DNA of 59,727 bases from Pseudomonas sp. AFG_SD02_1510_Pfu_092 (GCF_003331055.1 NZ_PUQD01000032.1:1-59727); one strand, 5' to 3'. Shown: positions 19,911 to 32,266, counted from the stretch's first letter. The notes: generated by a model from the letters alone, not told the origin. Numbers and translations are program-made.

Positions 19911-21983
19911 ATGAGTTATCAGGTTCTTGCACGTAAATGGCGTCCGCGCTCGTTCCGCGAAATGGTCGGCCAGGCCCATGTGCTCAAGGCCTTGATCAAT
20001 GCCTTGGACAACCAGCGCCTGCACCACGCCTACCTGTTCACCGGTACCCGTGGCGTGGGCAAGACCACCATCGCCCGTATCATCGCCAAGTGCCTGAACT
20101 GCGAAACCGGCATTACCTCCACGCCCTGCGGTACCTGTTCGGTGTGCCGAGAGATCGACGAAGGCCGTTTCGTCGACCTGATCGAGATCGACGCCGCCAG
20201 CCGCACCAAGGTCGAGGACACCCGCGAACTGCTCGATAACGTGCAGTACGCCCCGAGCCGTGGACGCTTCAAGGTCTACCTGATCGACGAAGTGCACATG
20301 CTCTCGAGCCACTCGTTCAACGCCTTGCTCAAGACGCTGGAAGAGCCGCCGCCCTACGTCAAGTTCATCCTCGCCACCACCGACCCGCAGAAGCTGCCGG
20401 CCACCATCCTGTCGCGCTGCCTGCAGTTCTCGTTGAAGAACATGAGCCCGGAGCGGGTGGTCGAGCACCTCAGCCACGTGCTCAGCGCCGAGAACGTGCC
20501 GTTCGAGCCCGACGCCCTGTGGTTGCTGGGGCGCGCGGCCGATGGTTCGATGCGCGACGCCATGAGCCTGACCGACCAGGCCATCGCCTTTGGCGAAGGC
20601 AAAGTGCTGGCCGCCGATGTGCGGGCCATGCTCGGTAGCCTCGATCACGGCCAGGTCTACGGGGTGCTGCAGGCGCTGCTCGAAGGCGACGCCCGGGCCT
20701 TGCTGGAAGCCGTGCGCAACCTGGCCGAGCAGGGGCCGGACTGGGCCGGGGTGCTGGCCGAAATGCTCAATGTGCTGCACCGCGTGGCGATTGCCCAGGC
20801 GCTGCCGGAGGCGGTGGACAACGGCCAGGGCGATCGCGAACGGGTGCTGGCGCTGGCCCAGGCGCTGCCGGCCGAGGATGTGCAGTTCTATTACCAGATG
20901 GGCCTGATCGGCCGCCGCGACCTGCCGCTGGCGCCAGACCCGCGCGGTGGCTTCGAGATGGTCCTGCTGCGCATGCTGGCGTTCCGCCCGGCCGACAGCG
21001 ACGACGCGCCGAAGCCGCTACTAAAGCCAGTGGGGATCAGCCAGGCCACAGCTGATCCTGCAACACCGGTGGCAGCGCCTACGGTTGCCGTGGCGCCACC
21101 AGCCGCTGCTGTCGTGGCGCCTGCTGCACCGGTTGTTGCGCCGCCGGCGCCGGTCGAACCTGTGCCACAACCGGCTGAAACGCTGGTGGCAGCTGAACCT
21201 GCGCCGGTCCCGGTCAGCGAACCGGAACCTGAACCTGAACCGGAGCCGGTCGCAGCGGTGGTTGACCTGCCATGGGAAGAGCCTGCGCCCGCTGTGCCTG
21301 CGCCGGTCGCGGCGGCGCCCGAAGTTGCGCCGACGCCGACCCCTGCGCCGACCCCTGCGCCCGTAGCCCCGGCACACGACGACGAGCCGCCCTTCGACCC
21401 GTCCGCCTACGCTGCCGTGGGCATGGACCGCGACGATGAGCCGCCGCTGGACGAAGACTATTACGGTGGCGAGAGCGACCCGGCAGGCTTCAGTTACCTC
21501 GACGAACTGGCCGAGCATGTGCAGGAAGAGCCGCCCAAGCCGGCAGCCGAACCGCTGCCGGCAGCCAGGCCGGCCACCGGCCTGGCCCTGCAATGGCTGG
21601 AATTATTCCCACAGTTGCCTGTATCCGGGATGACAGGCAACATCGCGGCAAACTGTACGTTGATTGCTGCCGATGGCGACGACTGGTTGCTGCACCTGGA
21701 CCCTGGCCAGGGTGCGCTGTTCAACGCGACCCAGCAGCGGCGCCTGAACGAGGCGCTCAACCAGCACCTGGGGCGCACGTTGAACCTGCGCATCGAGCTG
21801 ATCCTGCCCGAGCAGGAAACCCCGGCCCAGGCGGCGGCGCGCAAGCGCAGAGAGCGCCAGCACGAGGCCGTTGCGTCGATCGAGCAGGACCCGTTGATCC
21901 AGCAGATGATCAAGCTGTTCGGTGCCAAGGTCCGGCAGGATACTATTGAACCTGTAGAAGCCCTGGCCGATCAGGGCCAGTAA
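19911..21983 (+). CDS. dnaX: DNA polymerase III subunit tau (gamma/tau)
   Basis: 690 residues; the clamp-loader ATPase that loads the beta clamp and holds the polymerase and helicase together. Walker A GTRGVGKT is at residues 45-52. The zinc site is C64, C73, C76 and C79, and Walker B LIDE is at 124-127. A Pro/Ala/Glu linker (about 365-530) and the C-terminal tau-specific domain (about 560-690) follow. I saw no A-rich slippery heptamer of the E. coli kind, so a gamma form by frameshift is not supported. It is followed by ybaB after 63 bases. Confidence 0.96.
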   Translation: MSYQVLARKWRPRSFREMVGQAHVLKALINALDNQRLHHAYLFTGTRGVGKTTIARIIAKCLNCETGITSTPCGTCSVCREIDEGRFVDLIEIDAASRTKVEDTRELLDNVQYAPSRGRFKVYLIDEVHMLSSHSFNALLKTLEEPPPYVKFILATTDPQKLPATILSRCLQFSLKNMSPERVVEHLSHVLSAENVPFEPDALWLLGRAADGSMRDAMSLTDQAIAFGEGKVLAADVRAMLGSLDHGQVYGVLQALLEGDARALLEAVRNLAEQGPDWAGVLAEMLNVLHRVAIAQALPEAVDNGQGDRERVLALAQALPAEDVQFYYQMGLIGRRDLPLAPDPRGGFEMVLLRMLAFRPADSDDAPKPLLKPVGISQATADPATPVAAPTVAVAPPAAAVVAPAAPVVAPPAPVEPVPQPAETLVAAEPAPVPVSEPEPEPEPEPVAAVVDLPWEEPAPAVPAPVAAAPEVAPTPTPAPTPAPVAPAHDDEPPFDPSAYAAVGMDRDDEPPLDEDYYGGESDPAGFSYLDELAEHVQEEPPKPAAEPLPAARPATGLALQWLELFPQLPVSGMTGNIAANCTLIAADGDDWLLHLDPGQGALFNATQQRRLNEALNQHLGRTLNLRIELILPEQETPAQAAARKRRERQHEAVASIEQDPLIQQMIKLFGAKVRQDTIEPVEALADQGQ

Positions 21984-22046
21984 CGGATAACCATGCGGCC
22001 GGCCCGGTGCCGGGCCGCATCACATGACCCAATCGAGGTATACCCC

Positions 22047-22382
22047 ATGATGAAAGGTGGCATGGCCGGCCTGATGAAGCAGGCCCAGCAGATGCAGGAA
22101 AAGATGCAGAAGATGCAGGAAGAGCTGGCCAACGCCGAAGTCACCGGCCAGTCCGGTGGTGGCCTGGTGAGCGTGGTGATGACCGGTCGTCACGATGTGA
22201 AGCGCGTCAGCATCGACCAGAGCCTGATGTCGACGGATGAAGACGACAAGGAAGTGCTGGAAGACCTGATCGCCGCCGCGCTGAACGACGCCGTGCGCAA
22301 GATCGAGCAGAACAGCCAGGACAAGATGGGCAGCATGACCGCCGGCATGCAGCTGCCGCCGGGCTTCAAGATGCCGTTCTAA
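22047..22382 (+). CDS. ybaB: nucleoid-associated protein YbaB/EbfC
   Basis: 111 residues, the normal length. YbaB/EbfC dimers bind DNA with little sequence preference. Features are the Met/Gln-rich N-terminal helix ([20 protein letters not shown]), the central [15 protein letters not shown] strand region and the C-terminal helix. The ATG at 22047 (MMKGGMAG) follows CGAGGTA; a start 54 bases upstream gives an unconserved leader. It lies between dnaX and recR, the standard bacterial order, and ends in a strong terminator. Confidence 0.95.
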   Translation: MMKGGMAGLMKQAQQMQEKMQKMQEELANAEVTGQSGGGLVSVVMTGRHDVKRVSIDQSLMSTDEDDKEVLEDLIAAALNDAVRKIEQNSQDKMGSMTAGMQLPPGFKMPF

Positions 22383-22400
22383 GGGCATTTGCGTGACCGA

Positions 22401-22433
22401 AACCGCCGCTGATGTTCAGCGGCGGTTTTTTTT
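22401..22433 (+). terminator. rho-independent terminator after ybaB
   Basis: AACCGCCGCTGA-TGTT-CAGCGGCGG followed by eight T residues, 18 bases past the ybaB stop. It separates dnaX-ybaB from recR. Confidence 0.95.
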
Positions 22434-22514
22434 GTGCGTTCTCGCGGCCGACGCGGTTTGCTTTTATTGTGGAAGCAATTGTCTTGCTCAATTTTTGAAA
22501 CACTGGCGCCAACT

Positions 22515-22601
22515 CTGTGGGAGCGGGCCAGCCCGCGAACACCGGCGCAGCCGGTGCCAGCCACTGCGTCGCCTGCTTCGCGGGTGAAGCCGCTCCCACA
22601 C
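22515..22601. repeat. inverted REP pair
   Basis: TGTGGGAGCGGGCCAGCCCG and the inverted unit ending GCCGCTCCCACA enclose an ACCGGCGCAGCCGGT hairpin. It lies in the 402-base ybaB-recR gap. Confidence 0.85.
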
Positions 22602-22655
22602 GTGCTCAGGGCACCTCCGGCATTCAGCTTGCCATTCACCGCTCGCACTCCAGAT

Positions 22656-22661
22656 TATAAT
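22656..22661 (+). promoter_or_regulatory. candidate -10 element for recR
   Basis: A consensus TATAAT about 124 bases before the recR start; the -35 is unclear. With the terminator and REP pair upstream, recR needs its own promoter somewhere here. I see nothing else in this gap. Confidence 0.4.
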
Positions 22662-22784
22662 CCCCTCTCAAAACACAAGGCCGCTCCCATAGAAAAAGCA
22701 GACGGCGCAGGGCTGGAGGCGGATTTGACGCCACTGCCCCCGCTGGGTATAAACCGCCTCTTATTGAATTATCAGGCCTTTCCC

Positions 22785-23387
22785 ATGAGCTTCAGCCCCC
22801 TCATCCGCCAACTGATCGACGGCCTGCGCATTCTGCCGGGTGTCGGCCAGAAAACCGCCCAGCGCATGGCCCTGCAACTGCTCGAGCGCGACCGCAGCGG
22901 CGGCTTGCGCCTGGCTCAAGCCTTGACCCAGGCCATGGAAGGGGTGGGGCATTGCCGCCAGTGCCGTACCCTCACCGAGCAGGAGCTGTGCCCGCAATGC
23001 GCCGACACGCGCCGTGACGACACCCAGTTGTGCGTGGTCGAAGGGCCAACCGATGTGTATGCGGTGGAGCAGACCGGCTACCGTGGCCGCTATTTCGTCC
23101 TCAAGGGCCACCTGTCGCCGCTGGATGGCCTGGGGCCGGAGGCGATCGGGATTCCGCAGCTGATGGCGCGGATCGAGGAGCAGGGCACCTTTACCGAGGT
23201 GATTCTGGCGACCAACCCGACGGTGGAAGGCGAGGCGACGGCGCATTACATTGCCCAGTTGCTGAGCGAGAAAGGCTTGGTGGCGTCGCGGATTGCCCAT
23301 GGCGTGCCGTTGGGCGGCGAGCTGGAGATGGTGGATGGCGGGACCCTGGCCCATGCCTTCGCCGGGCGGCGGCCGATTTCGCTCTGA
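22785..23387 (+). CDS. recR: recombination mediator protein RecR
   Basis: 200 residues, exactly the family size. RecR works with RecF and RecO to load RecA at single-strand gaps. It has an N-terminal helix-hairpin-helix ([16 protein letters not shown]), a zinc finger at C57, C60, C69 and C72, and a Toprim domain ([15 protein letters not shown] onward). The C-terminus has the usual [16 protein letters not shown] and [15 protein letters not shown] segments. The ATG at 22785 ([10 protein letters not shown]) matches the family start; the longer open frame reaches back into the REP region. Confidence 0.96.
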   Translation: MSFSPLIRQLIDGLRILPGVGQKTAQRMALQLLERDRSGGLRLAQALTQAMEGVGHCRQCRTLTEQELCPQCADTRRDDTQLCVVEGPTDVYAVEQTGYRGRYFVLKGHLSPLDGLGPEAIGIPQLMARIEEQGTFTEVILATNPTVEGEATAHYIAQLLSEKGLVASRIAHGVPLGGELEMVDGGTLAHAFAGRRPISL

Positions 23388-23400
23388 TCCGGAATTGCCG

Positions 23401-23516
23401 GAGCCGCTTTGCGGCCCATCGCCGGCAAGCCAGCTCCCACAGGATTATCGCAGGCCTGAAGGCAGCGCTTTACCTGTGGGAGCTGGCTTGCCGGCGATGG
23501 GCTGCAAAGCAGCCCC
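23401..23516. repeat. inverted REP pair (GAGCTGGCTTGCCGGCGATGG type)
   Basis: Two convergent units with outer GCCGCTTTGCGGC-like stems fill the gap between the convergent recR and apt genes. Confidence 0.9.
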
Positions 23517-23526
23517 AAAAGCCGAC

Positions 23527-24075
23527 TCAGTATTCGCTGAGGGAAAACTCGGTCAGGCAGAAGGTCGGCACACCGGCCGCCTGCAAGCGGCGCGAACCGT
23601 CCAGTTCCGGCAGGTCGATGATTGCCGCCGCCTCGAACACCTGCGCCCCGGTACGCCGCACCAGGTTGGCCGCTGCCAGCAGGGTACCGCCCGTGGCGAT
23701 CAGGTCATCGAAGATCAACACCGAATCCCCTTCGCACAGGCTGTCGGCATGCACTTCCAGGAAGGCTTCGCCGTATTCGGTCTGGTACCCCTCGCTCAAC
23801 ACATCAGCCGGCAGCTTGCCTTGCTTGCGGAACAGGATCAGCGGCTTGTTCAGCTGGTGGGCGATGATCGAACCGATCAGAAAGCCGCGCGCGTCCATGG
23901 CACCGATATGGCTGAACTCGGCCTCTACATAGCGCTCGATGAACTGGTCGGCCACATAGCGCAGCCCGCGCGGCGACTGGAACAGCGGGGTGATGTCGCG
24001 GAAGATCACGCCCGGCTTGGGGAAGTCCACTACCGGGCGGATCAGGGCTTTGAGGTCGAAGGCGTCGCTGTGCAT
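23527..24075 (-). CDS. apt: adenine phosphoribosyltransferase
   Basis: 182 residues; salvages adenine and PRPP to AMP. It has the type I phosphoribosyltransferase fold with the PRPP-binding motif [12 protein letters not shown] (about residues 120-131), the N-terminal [14 protein letters not shown] hood segment and [11 protein letters not shown]. The ATG at 24075 ([10 protein letters not shown]) gives the family length. It is downstream of anr on the same strand with a 55-base gap and may be cotranscribed. It is separate from the guanine and xanthine block. Confidence 0.95.
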
Positions 24076-24130
24076 TGTTGCGGGTATCCTGGGAAAACGA
24101 ATGGCCAAGTATACCCGCTAAACGCCGGCC

Positions 24131-24865
24131 TCAGGCCTCGATTGCACCACCGGCCAGCGCGCACAGCTGGATCGGGTCGAGGATGTGCACTTCCTTGCCT
24201 TCGGCGCGCAGCAGGCCGTTCTGCTGGAAGCGGGTGAACACTCGGGAGACGGTTTCTACCGCCAGGCCCAGGTAGTTGCCGATTTCGTTGCGCGACATGC
24301 TCAGGCGGAACTGATTGGCCGAATAGCCGCGGGCGCGGAAGCGCGCCGACAGGTTGACCAGGAAGGTGGCGATACGCTCGTCGGCGGTCTTTTTCGACAG
24401 CAACAGCATCATTTGCTGGTCGTCGCGGATTTCCCGGCTCATCACCCGCATCAGCTGTCGCCGCAGTTGTGGCAACTGCACCGACAGCTCGTCGAGGCGC
24501 TCGAACGGGATTTCGCAGACCGAAGTGGTCTCCTGGGCCTGGGCCGAGACCGGGTAGGCCTCGGTGTCCATGCCCGACAGGCCGACCAGTTCGCTGGGCA
24601 GGTGGAAGCCGGTGATCTGTTCTTCGCCGCTGTCGCTGAGGCTGAAGGTTTTCAGGGCGCCGGAACGTACCGCGTAGACCGAGCCGAAATTGTCGCCCTG
24701 GCGGAACAGGAACTCGCCTTTTTTCAACGGCCGCCCACGCTTGACGATTTCATCCAGTGCATCCATGTCTTCCAGGTTCAGCGACAGGGGCAGGCACAGG
24801 GGGGCCAGGCTGCAGTCCTTGCAATGGGCCTGGTTGTGTGGGCGCAGTTTGACTGGCTCGGACAT
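24131..24865 (-). CDS. anr: anaerobic regulator Anr (FNR family)
   Basis: 244 residues, the same length as P. aeruginosa Anr. Anr holds an oxygen-labile 4Fe-4S cluster and, when oxygen is low, binds TTGAT-N4-ATCAA sites. Cluster cysteines C15, C18, C24 and C117 are all present ([11 protein letters not shown] and SVCEI). The cyclic-nucleotide-type barrel, dimer helix and C-terminal helix-turn-helix ([20 protein letters not shown]) are intact. I chose MSEPVK at 24865; an ATG 6 bases upstream with AAGGAT is also possible. Anr boxes before hemN and both cco operons make this a local regulon. Confidence 0.96.
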   Translation of the reverse strand: MSEPVKLRPHNQAHCKDCSLAPLCLPLSLNLEDMDALDEIVKRGRPLKKGEFLFRQGDNFGSVYAVRSGALKTFSLSDSGEEQITGFHLPSELVGLSGMDTEAYPVSAQAQETTSVCEIPFERLDELSVQLPQLRRQLMRVMSREIRDDQQMMLLLSKKTADERIATFLVNLSARFRARGYSANQFRLSMSRNEIGNYLGLAVETVSRVFTRFQQNGLLRAEGKEVHILDPIQLCALAGGAIEA

Positions 24866-25047
24866 TTTCATTCGATCCTTGTGGGAAAGCACACATAAGA
24901 CGTAAGGGTAACTCACGACGTAGTTGTAGGCCAGCGTGCGCTGATGTGTACGAACTGGCCAGCCCCGGCGGGTGCGCGCCGGGGCTTTCGCTGTGCCCAT
25001 AGTGTGCCTGGCAAGGAAACTTGTCCATGCGGTCGAACGACTCGGCT

Positions 25048-26430
25048 TCAGATCACCCGCGAGAAGCGCTGGCGGTTGTGCATCGCCAGGTAGGCGTCGA
25101 ACACCATGCACACCGAGCGCGCCAGCAGGCGGCCGGCCGGCAGGATGCGGATGCCGCGGTCGTCCAGGCGGATCAGGCCGTCACGCTGCAAGGTCAGCAG
25201 TTCTGGCCAGAGGTCGTTGAAATAGCCGCGAAAATCGATGGTGAATGCCCGCTCGATCGGCTCGAAATCCAGCTCGAAATGGCAGATCAGTTGCTGGATC
25301 ACTGCCCGGCGTATGCGGTCGTCGTGGTTGCACAGCAGGCCGCGCTGGGTCGCCAGCTGGGCGTTGGACAGGCTGTCCTGGTAGGTGTTGAGGTCGCTGC
25401 TGTTCTGGCAGTACAGGTCGCCGATCTGGCTGATGGCCGACACCCCCAGGCCGATCAGGTCGCAATGTCCGTGGGTGGTGTAGCCCTGGAAGTTGCGCTG
25501 CAGGGTGCCTTCTTCCTGGGCGATGGCCAGCTCGTCATCGGGCAGGGCGAAGTGGTCCATGCCGATGTAGCGGTAGCCGGCCGCGGTCAGCTGGTCGATG
25601 GTGTTGTGCAGCATCTCCAGCTTGGCCGCTGCGCTGGGCAGGTCATTGCTGTCGATGCGCCGTTGCGGCATGAAGCGCTCGGGCAGGTGCGCGTAGTTGA
25701 ACACCGACAGGCGGTCGGGTTGCAGGCGGATCACCTCTTCGACGGTGCGGGCAAAGCCTTCCGGGGTCTGCTTGGGCAGGCCGTAGATCAGGTCGAGGTT
25801 GACCGAGCGGAACTGCAAGGTGCGCGCGGCTTCGATCAGGGTGCGGGTCTGCTCCAGGCTCTGCAGGCGGTTGACTGCGCGCTGCACGGCCGGGTCGAGG
25901 TCCTGCACGCCCAGGCTGACGCGGTTGAAGCCCAGTTCGCGCAGCAGGCCCATGCTCGACCAGTCGGCCTCGCGCGGGTCGATCTCGATGCCATAGTCGC
26001 CGGAGTCGTCGTCCAGCAGGTGGAAGTGCTGGCGCAGGGTGGCCATCAGCTGGCGCAGTTCCACATGGCTGAGGAAGGTCGGGGTGCCACCGCCGAAATG
26101 CAGCTGTTCAACACGCTGTTTAGGGTCGAGGTGGCAGGCGATCAGCTGGATTTCCTGCTCCAGGCGCTGCAGGTAGGGCGCGGCACGGCCACGGTCCTTG
26201 GTGATGACCTTGTTGCAGGCGCAGTAGTAGCAGATGTTGGCGCAGAACGGCACGTGAACGTACAGCGACAGCGGGCGCACGGCCCGACGGCTCTCGCGCA
26301 GTGCGTGGAGCAGGTCGAACGAGCCCACTTCGCTGTGCAGTTGCACGGCGGTCGGGTAGGAGGTGTAGCGTGGCCCGGCGAGATCGTAGCGGCGGATCAG
26401 GTCGGTATCCCAACGTAGGTCGTCGAGCAT
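25048..26430 (-). CDS. hemN: oxygen-independent coproporphyrinogen III oxidase
   Basis: 460 residues; a radical-SAM enzyme that decarboxylates coproporphyrinogen III so haem can be made without oxygen. The cluster motif is C63-x3-C67-x2-C70-x-C72 ([12 protein letters not shown]). The family segments RYTSYPTA near the N-terminus, [10 protein letters not shown] and the C-terminal HemN domain are present. The ATG at 26430 ([10 protein letters not shown]) gives the family length; the long frame upstream crosses the promoter. A perfect Anr box precedes it. It supplies haem to the cbb3 oxidases encoded next door. Confidence 0.96.
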   Translation of the reverse strand: MLDDLRWDTDLIRRYDLAGPRYTSYPTAVQLHSEVGSFDLLHALRESRRAVRPLSLYVHVPFCANICYYCACNKVITKDRGRAAPYLQRLEQEIQLIACHLDPKQRVEQLHFGGGTPTFLSHVELRQLMATLRQHFHLLDDDSGDYGIEIDPREADWSSMGLLRELGFNRVSLGVQDLDPAVQRAVNRLQSLEQTRTLIEAARTLQFRSVNLDLIYGLPKQTPEGFARTVEEVIRLQPDRLSVFNYAHLPERFMPQRRIDSNDLPSAAAKLEMLHNTIDQLTAAGYRYIGMDHFALPDDELAIAQEEGTLQRNFQGYTTHGHCDLIGLGVSAISQIGDLYCQNSSDLNTYQDSLSNAQLATQRGLLCNHDDRIRRAVIQQLICHFELDFEPIERAFTIDFRGYFNDLWPELLTLQRDGLIRLDDRGIRILPAGRLLARSVCMVFDAYLAMHNRQRFSRVI

Positions 26431-26493
26431 GAGGGCGGTCCCCGGAAAGAGCAGCAGTGCACCGGAGTCTAGGGCTGTCTGTAGGAAACTGTG

Positions 26494-26507
26494 TTGATTT
26501 GTATCAA
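26494..26507 (-). promoter_or_regulatory. Anr box upstream of hemN
   Basis: TTGAT-TTGT-ATCAA, a perfect match to the FNR/Anr consensus, about 64 bases before the hemN ATG. Confidence 0.9.
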
Positions 26508-26529
26508 GGGCAACCGGTGGTGGATTCTG

Positions 26530-26632
26530 GGGCTGCCATGCAGCCCAATCGCGACACAAGGCCGCTCCCACAAGCATGCGCGGTCCCATGTGGGAGCGGC
26601 CTTGCGTCGCGATTGGGGTGCGCAGCAACCCC
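26530..26632. repeat. inverted REP-like pair with a distinct core
   Basis: CAATCGCGACACAAGGCCGC TCCCAC and its reverse complement flank a short spacer, with outer GGGGCTGC arms. The core (GGCCTTG...TCGCGATTG) differs from both other REP types here. It separates the cco accessory genes from the hemN promoter. Confidence 0.8.
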
Positions 26633-26634
26633 TC

Positions 26635-27318
26635 TCAATGCCCCATCAACCAATGCTGGTGCGGCCCAGGCAGGGTCCATACCCCAAACAGCATCACCAG
26701 CACCCCGCCCGCCACCCGCACACTGCGCCGTTTCAACAAAATGTTTACCCGTTCCGCGGCCAACCCGGTGGCCAGCAACACCGGCCAGGTCCCCAGCCCG
26801 AACGCCAGCATCAACGCCGCACTGTGCCCGGCATTGCCCTGGCTGGCGGCCCACAGCAACGTGCTGTAAACCAGCCCGCACGGCAGCCACCCCCACAAGG
26901 CCCCCAGCAGCAACGCCCGGGGCAGGCTGGACACCGGCAGCAAGCGCGACGCCACGGGCTGGATATGCCGCCACAACCCCCGGCCCAGCGCCTCGATGCG
27001 GGTCAGCCCGCTCCACCAGCCGGCCAGGTACAGGCCCATGCTGATCAACAGCAGCGCTGCCACCACCCGCAATGCCAGCGCCGCCGGGCTGCTGGCCACG
27101 GCCCAGCCGGCCAGGCCCAGCAGCAGGCCGGCACAGGCATAACTGAGAATGCGCCCAAGGTTGTAGGCCAGCAGCAGGCGCCAGCGCCGGCCACGTTGTT
27201 CGGGCGGGATGGCCAGGGTCAACGCACCCATCAGGCCGCCGCACATGCCCAGGCAGTGGCCGCCACCGAGCAGGCCGAGGACCAGTGCCGAGCCGAGCAG
27301 GGGAAGCAGGTCAGGCAC
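26635..27318 (-). CDS. SafE/TauE-family membrane protein of the cco accessory cluster
   Basis: 227 residues, about six transmembrane helices. The N-terminal GGGHCLGMCGGLMGAL motif with paired cysteines and the later WGWLPCGLVYS segment mark the sulfite-exporter/UreH/DsbD-like superfamily often found downstream of ccoS. A role in copper or redox handling during cbb3 assembly is plausible from context but unproven. The start is GTG, overlapping the ccoS stop by 8 bases (27311-27318), so translation is coupled. Confidence 0.82.
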   Translation of the reverse strand: MPDLLPLLGSALVLGLLGGGHCLGMCGGLMGALTLAIPPEQRGRRWRLLLAYNLGRILSYACAGLLLGLAGWAVASSPAALALRVVAALLLISMGLYLAGWWSGLTRIEALGRGLWRHIQPVASRLLPVSSLPRALLLGALWGWLPCGLVYSTLLWAASQGNAGHSAALMLAFGLGTWPVLLATGLAAERVNILLKRRSVRVAGGVLVMLFGVWTLPGPHQHWLMGH

Positions 27319-27504
27319 GGGGCGGGGGTTCCTTGGCGCTGTCGGCCTGGCGCTCTTCAGGCTTCACCGCCGCCTGGTGGCGCGGGTCCTGGTCATCGAA
27401 CAGGATGCTGTGGGCCGGGCCTTCGAGGTCGTCGTACTGGCCGCTGTCCACCGCCCAGAAGAAGATGTACACGGCCACGCCGACCAGCAGCAGGGCCGCC
27501 GGGA

Positions 27505-27526
<22 letters not shown>
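27311..27526 (-). CDS. ccoS: cbb3 oxidase maturation protein CcoS
   Basis: 71 residues: one transmembrane helix (MPALYVMIPAALLLVGVAVY) followed by FFWAVDSGQYDDLEGPAHSIL, the signature of CcoS. It is needed for the oxidase to acquire haem and copper. It overlaps the end of ccoI by 22 bases and the start of the SafE-like gene by 8 bases, so the three genes are tightly packed. Confidence 0.93.
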
Positions 27527-29979
<2,453 letters not shown>

Positions 29980-30010
29980 AAGGCAAGCACTGCTCAGGCA
30001 CATAGTAAAC

Positions 30011-30103
30011 CCTGTGGGAGCGGGCATGCCCGCGAAAGCGTCAGGCCTGAAAACACCTTTGCCTGAGCTATCGCATTCGCGGGCATGCCCGCTCCCACAG
30101 GGG
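30011..30103. repeat. inverted REP pair
   Basis: CTGTGGGAGCGGGCATGCCC and its inverse lie between ccoH and ccoI, inside the ccoGHIS unit. They may set the ratio of upstream to downstream message. Confidence 0.9.
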
Positions 30104-30115
30104 GTTGCGGTGTTG

Positions 30116-30646
30116 CTACTGCTGGTGCTCGGCACCTTGCAAAGCTTCATCACCCAACTGCAAGGTCACACCGTGCTCGACCTTTTCTTCCTCGAACAAA
30201 CGCCACACCTGGCCACCTTCGCTGCCCAGCAACTCAACGAAGCGGCGCCCGTCGACCTTGTCTTCCAGCTGCCCGACATAGCGCCCGGCCTCGACCCGGC
30301 TCAGCAGCACCTTGCGGTCCTTCTCCGGCTGGGTTGGCGAAATCAGGTTCAGCTCCAGGTTCTGCGGGCCGCTGTTGCCAGCCAGGCGCAGGTCCACTTC
30401 ACCGGTCAGCTCGTCCAGGTGCAGGCTGGCTTTCAGGCCCAGGTTCTGCGCCAGCAGCTCGCGGTCCAGCGAGCGGTTGATGCCCTTGCCAGCTTCGTAG
30501 TAGTTGTCGTTGACCAAGTTGTCCGGGTTGTGCACGGCAATGCTGACCATGGTCAGGCTCAGGCACACCGAGGTGGCCAGGATGCCGATGATGATCCAGG
30601 GCCAGAGGTGCTTGTACCAGGGGCTGGTGGCGGTGGCGGCAGGCAT
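30116..30646 (-). CDS. ccoH: cbb3 oxidase assembly protein CcoH (FixH family)
   Basis: 176 residues: an N-terminal transmembrane helix (about residues 15-38, PWIIIGILATSVCLSLTMV) and a periplasmic FixH domain with the typical NPDNLVNDNYYEAGKGIN segment. CcoH associates with CcoN/CcoO assembly intermediates. It starts 15 bases after ccoG ends, which supports one transcription unit. Confidence 0.93.
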   Translation of the reverse strand: MPAATATSPWYKHLWPWIIIGILATSVCLSLTMVSIAVHNPDNLVNDNYYEAGKGINRSLDRELLAQNLGLKASLHLDELTGEVDLRLAGNSGPQNLELNLISPTQPEKDRKVLLSRVEAGRYVGQLEDKVDGRRFVELLGSEGGQVWRLFEEEKVEHGVTLQLGDEALQGAEHQQ

Positions 30647-30661
30647 GGTGGGTTATCTCTC

Positions 30662-32077
30662 TCAGCGGATCTGTGGGCCGATGAAACGGCTATCGGCTTC
30701 AACCTGGGCGTCGCTGTCGTCGGCACTCTTGAGGATGAAGGTGATCTTGTTGGTGGTCGATGGCAGTTTCTCGGGTGCGACCGACAGCTGCACCGGCAGG
30801 CTGACGATATCACCGGCCTCCACGCGAATCTCGCGTTGCCCTTCGAGCTTGAGGTCCGGCAGGCCGACGGCATCCAGTACGTAGACGTGGTCGCGCTGGT
30901 CCTTGTTCATCACCTTCAGGCTGTACACGTTCTCGATCCGCCCCTGGGCGTTCTCGCGGTACAGCACGCGGTCCTTGCTGACGTCGAAACCGACCAGCGA
31001 ACGGGTGGCGAAGGCGGTGGCCAGGCCGATGATCATCACCAGCAGCACCAGCGCATAGCCGATCAGGCGCGGGCGCAGCATGTGGGTCTTCTGCCCGGAC
31101 AGGTTGTGTTCGGTGGTGTAGCTGATCAGCCCTCTGGGGTAGTTCATCTTGTCCATGATGTTGTCACAGGCGTCGATGCACGCGGCGCAACCGATGCACT
31201 CGATCTGCAGGCCGTCACGGATGTCGATGCCGGTGGGGCAGACCTGCACGCACATGGTGCAATCGATGCAGTCGCCGAGGCCGGCGGCCTTGTAGTCCAG
31301 GTCCTTCTTGCGCGGGCCGCGGGTTTCGCCGCGGCGCGGGTCGTAGGAGACGATCAGCGTGTCCTTGTCGAACATCACGCTCTGGAAGCGCGCGTACGGG
31401 CACATGTACACGCACACCTGTTCGCGCAGCCAGCCGGCGTTGCCGTAGGTGGCGAGGGTGAAGAAGCCGACCCAGAAGTAGGCCCAGCCGTCGGCCTGGC
31501 CGGTGAAGAATTCGATGACCAGCTCGCGGATCGGCGAGAAGTAGCCGACGAAGGTCATGCCGGTGACGAAGCCGATCAGCAGCCACAGGCTGTGCTTGGC
31601 GAACTTGCGCAGGAACTTGTTGCCGCTCATGGGCGCCTTGTCGAGCTTCATGCGCTGGTTGCGGTCGCCCTCGGTGACCTTTTCGCACCACATGAAAATC
31701 CACGTCCACACGCTTTGCGGGCAGGTGTAGCCGCACCATACCCGGCCGGCGAACACGGTGATGAAGAACAGGCCGAAGGCGGCGACGATGAGGATGCCCG
31801 AGAGCAGGATGAAGTCCTGTGGCCAGATGGTGGCGCCGAAAATGTAGAACTTGCGCTCGGGCAGGTTCCACCACACGGCCTGGTGGCCGCCCCAGTTCAA
31901 CCACACGGTGCCGAAGTACAGCAGGAACAGCACGGCACCACCGACCATGCGCAGGCGCCGGAACAGGCCGGTGAAGGCGCGGGTGTAGATTTTTTCCCGG
32001 GAGGCGTAGAGATCGACGGAGTCCTTCCCTTTGCTGGCAGGCGGGGTGACGTCATGTACCGGAATTTGCTTGCTCAT
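30662..32077 (-). CDS. ccoG: cbb3 oxidase accessory ferredoxin CcoG (RdxA/FixG family)
   Basis: 471 residues, with several membrane helices and a cytoplasmic ferredoxin domain. Two 4Fe-4S sites are visible: C270, C273, C276, C280 and C294, C297, C300, C304. An extra membrane cysteine motif CGYTCP lies at about 115-120. CcoG is thought to reduce copper for cbb3 assembly. The ATG at 32077 (MSKQIPVHDV) was preferred because GTGGGA lies a suitable distance upstream; two more ATGs directly precede it. The 320-base gap before it holds a REP pair and an imperfect Anr site. Confidence 0.95.
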   Translation of the reverse strand: MSKQIPVHDVTPPASKGKDSVDLYASREKIYTRAFTGLFRRLRMVGGAVLFLLYFGTVWLNWGGHQAVWWNLPERKFYIFGATIWPQDFILLSGILIVAAFGLFFITVFAGRVWCGYTCPQSVWTWIFMWCEKVTEGDRNQRMKLDKAPMSGNKFLRKFAKHSLWLLIGFVTGMTFVGYFSPIRELVIEFFTGQADGWAYFWVGFFTLATYGNAGWLREQVCVYMCPYARFQSVMFDKDTLIVSYDPRRGETRGPRKKDLDYKAAGLGDCIDCTMCVQVCPTGIDIRDGLQIECIGCAACIDACDNIMDKMNYPRGLISYTTEHNLSGQKTHMLRPRLIGYALVLLVMIIGLATAFATRSLVGFDVSKDRVLYRENAQGRIENVYSLKVMNKDQRDHVYVLDAVGLPDLKLEGQREIRVEAGDIVSLPVQLSVAPEKLPSTTNKITFILKSADDSDAQVEADSRFIGPQIR

Positions 32078-32252
32078 CATCATGTCCCACGGCAGTGGAG
32101 AAACGCCGCGGCCAGTGCGTGCCGGCCGCAGTCTCGCGCAATCTGCTAGCGCTCTGCGGCCCATGATACGCCGCTGATGGCAGTATGGGGTCGCGCTGCG
32201 ACCTTTAGTCGCGTTGGGTTTGTGGTGTGAATCGTGTTATGGCGGGTGTCAA

Positions 32253-32266
32253 TTGATCCAGGTCAT
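32253..32266 (-). promoter_or_regulatory. imperfect Anr-like site upstream of ccoG
   Basis: TTGAT-CCAG-GTCAT: one perfect half-site and one half-site with two mismatches, about 176 bases before ccoG. Confidence 0.45.

Noticed and set aside
20900..21400. A programmed frameshift in dnaX producing gamma.
   Set aside because: No A-AAA-AAG-type heptamer or similar slippery run was found in the linker-coding region.
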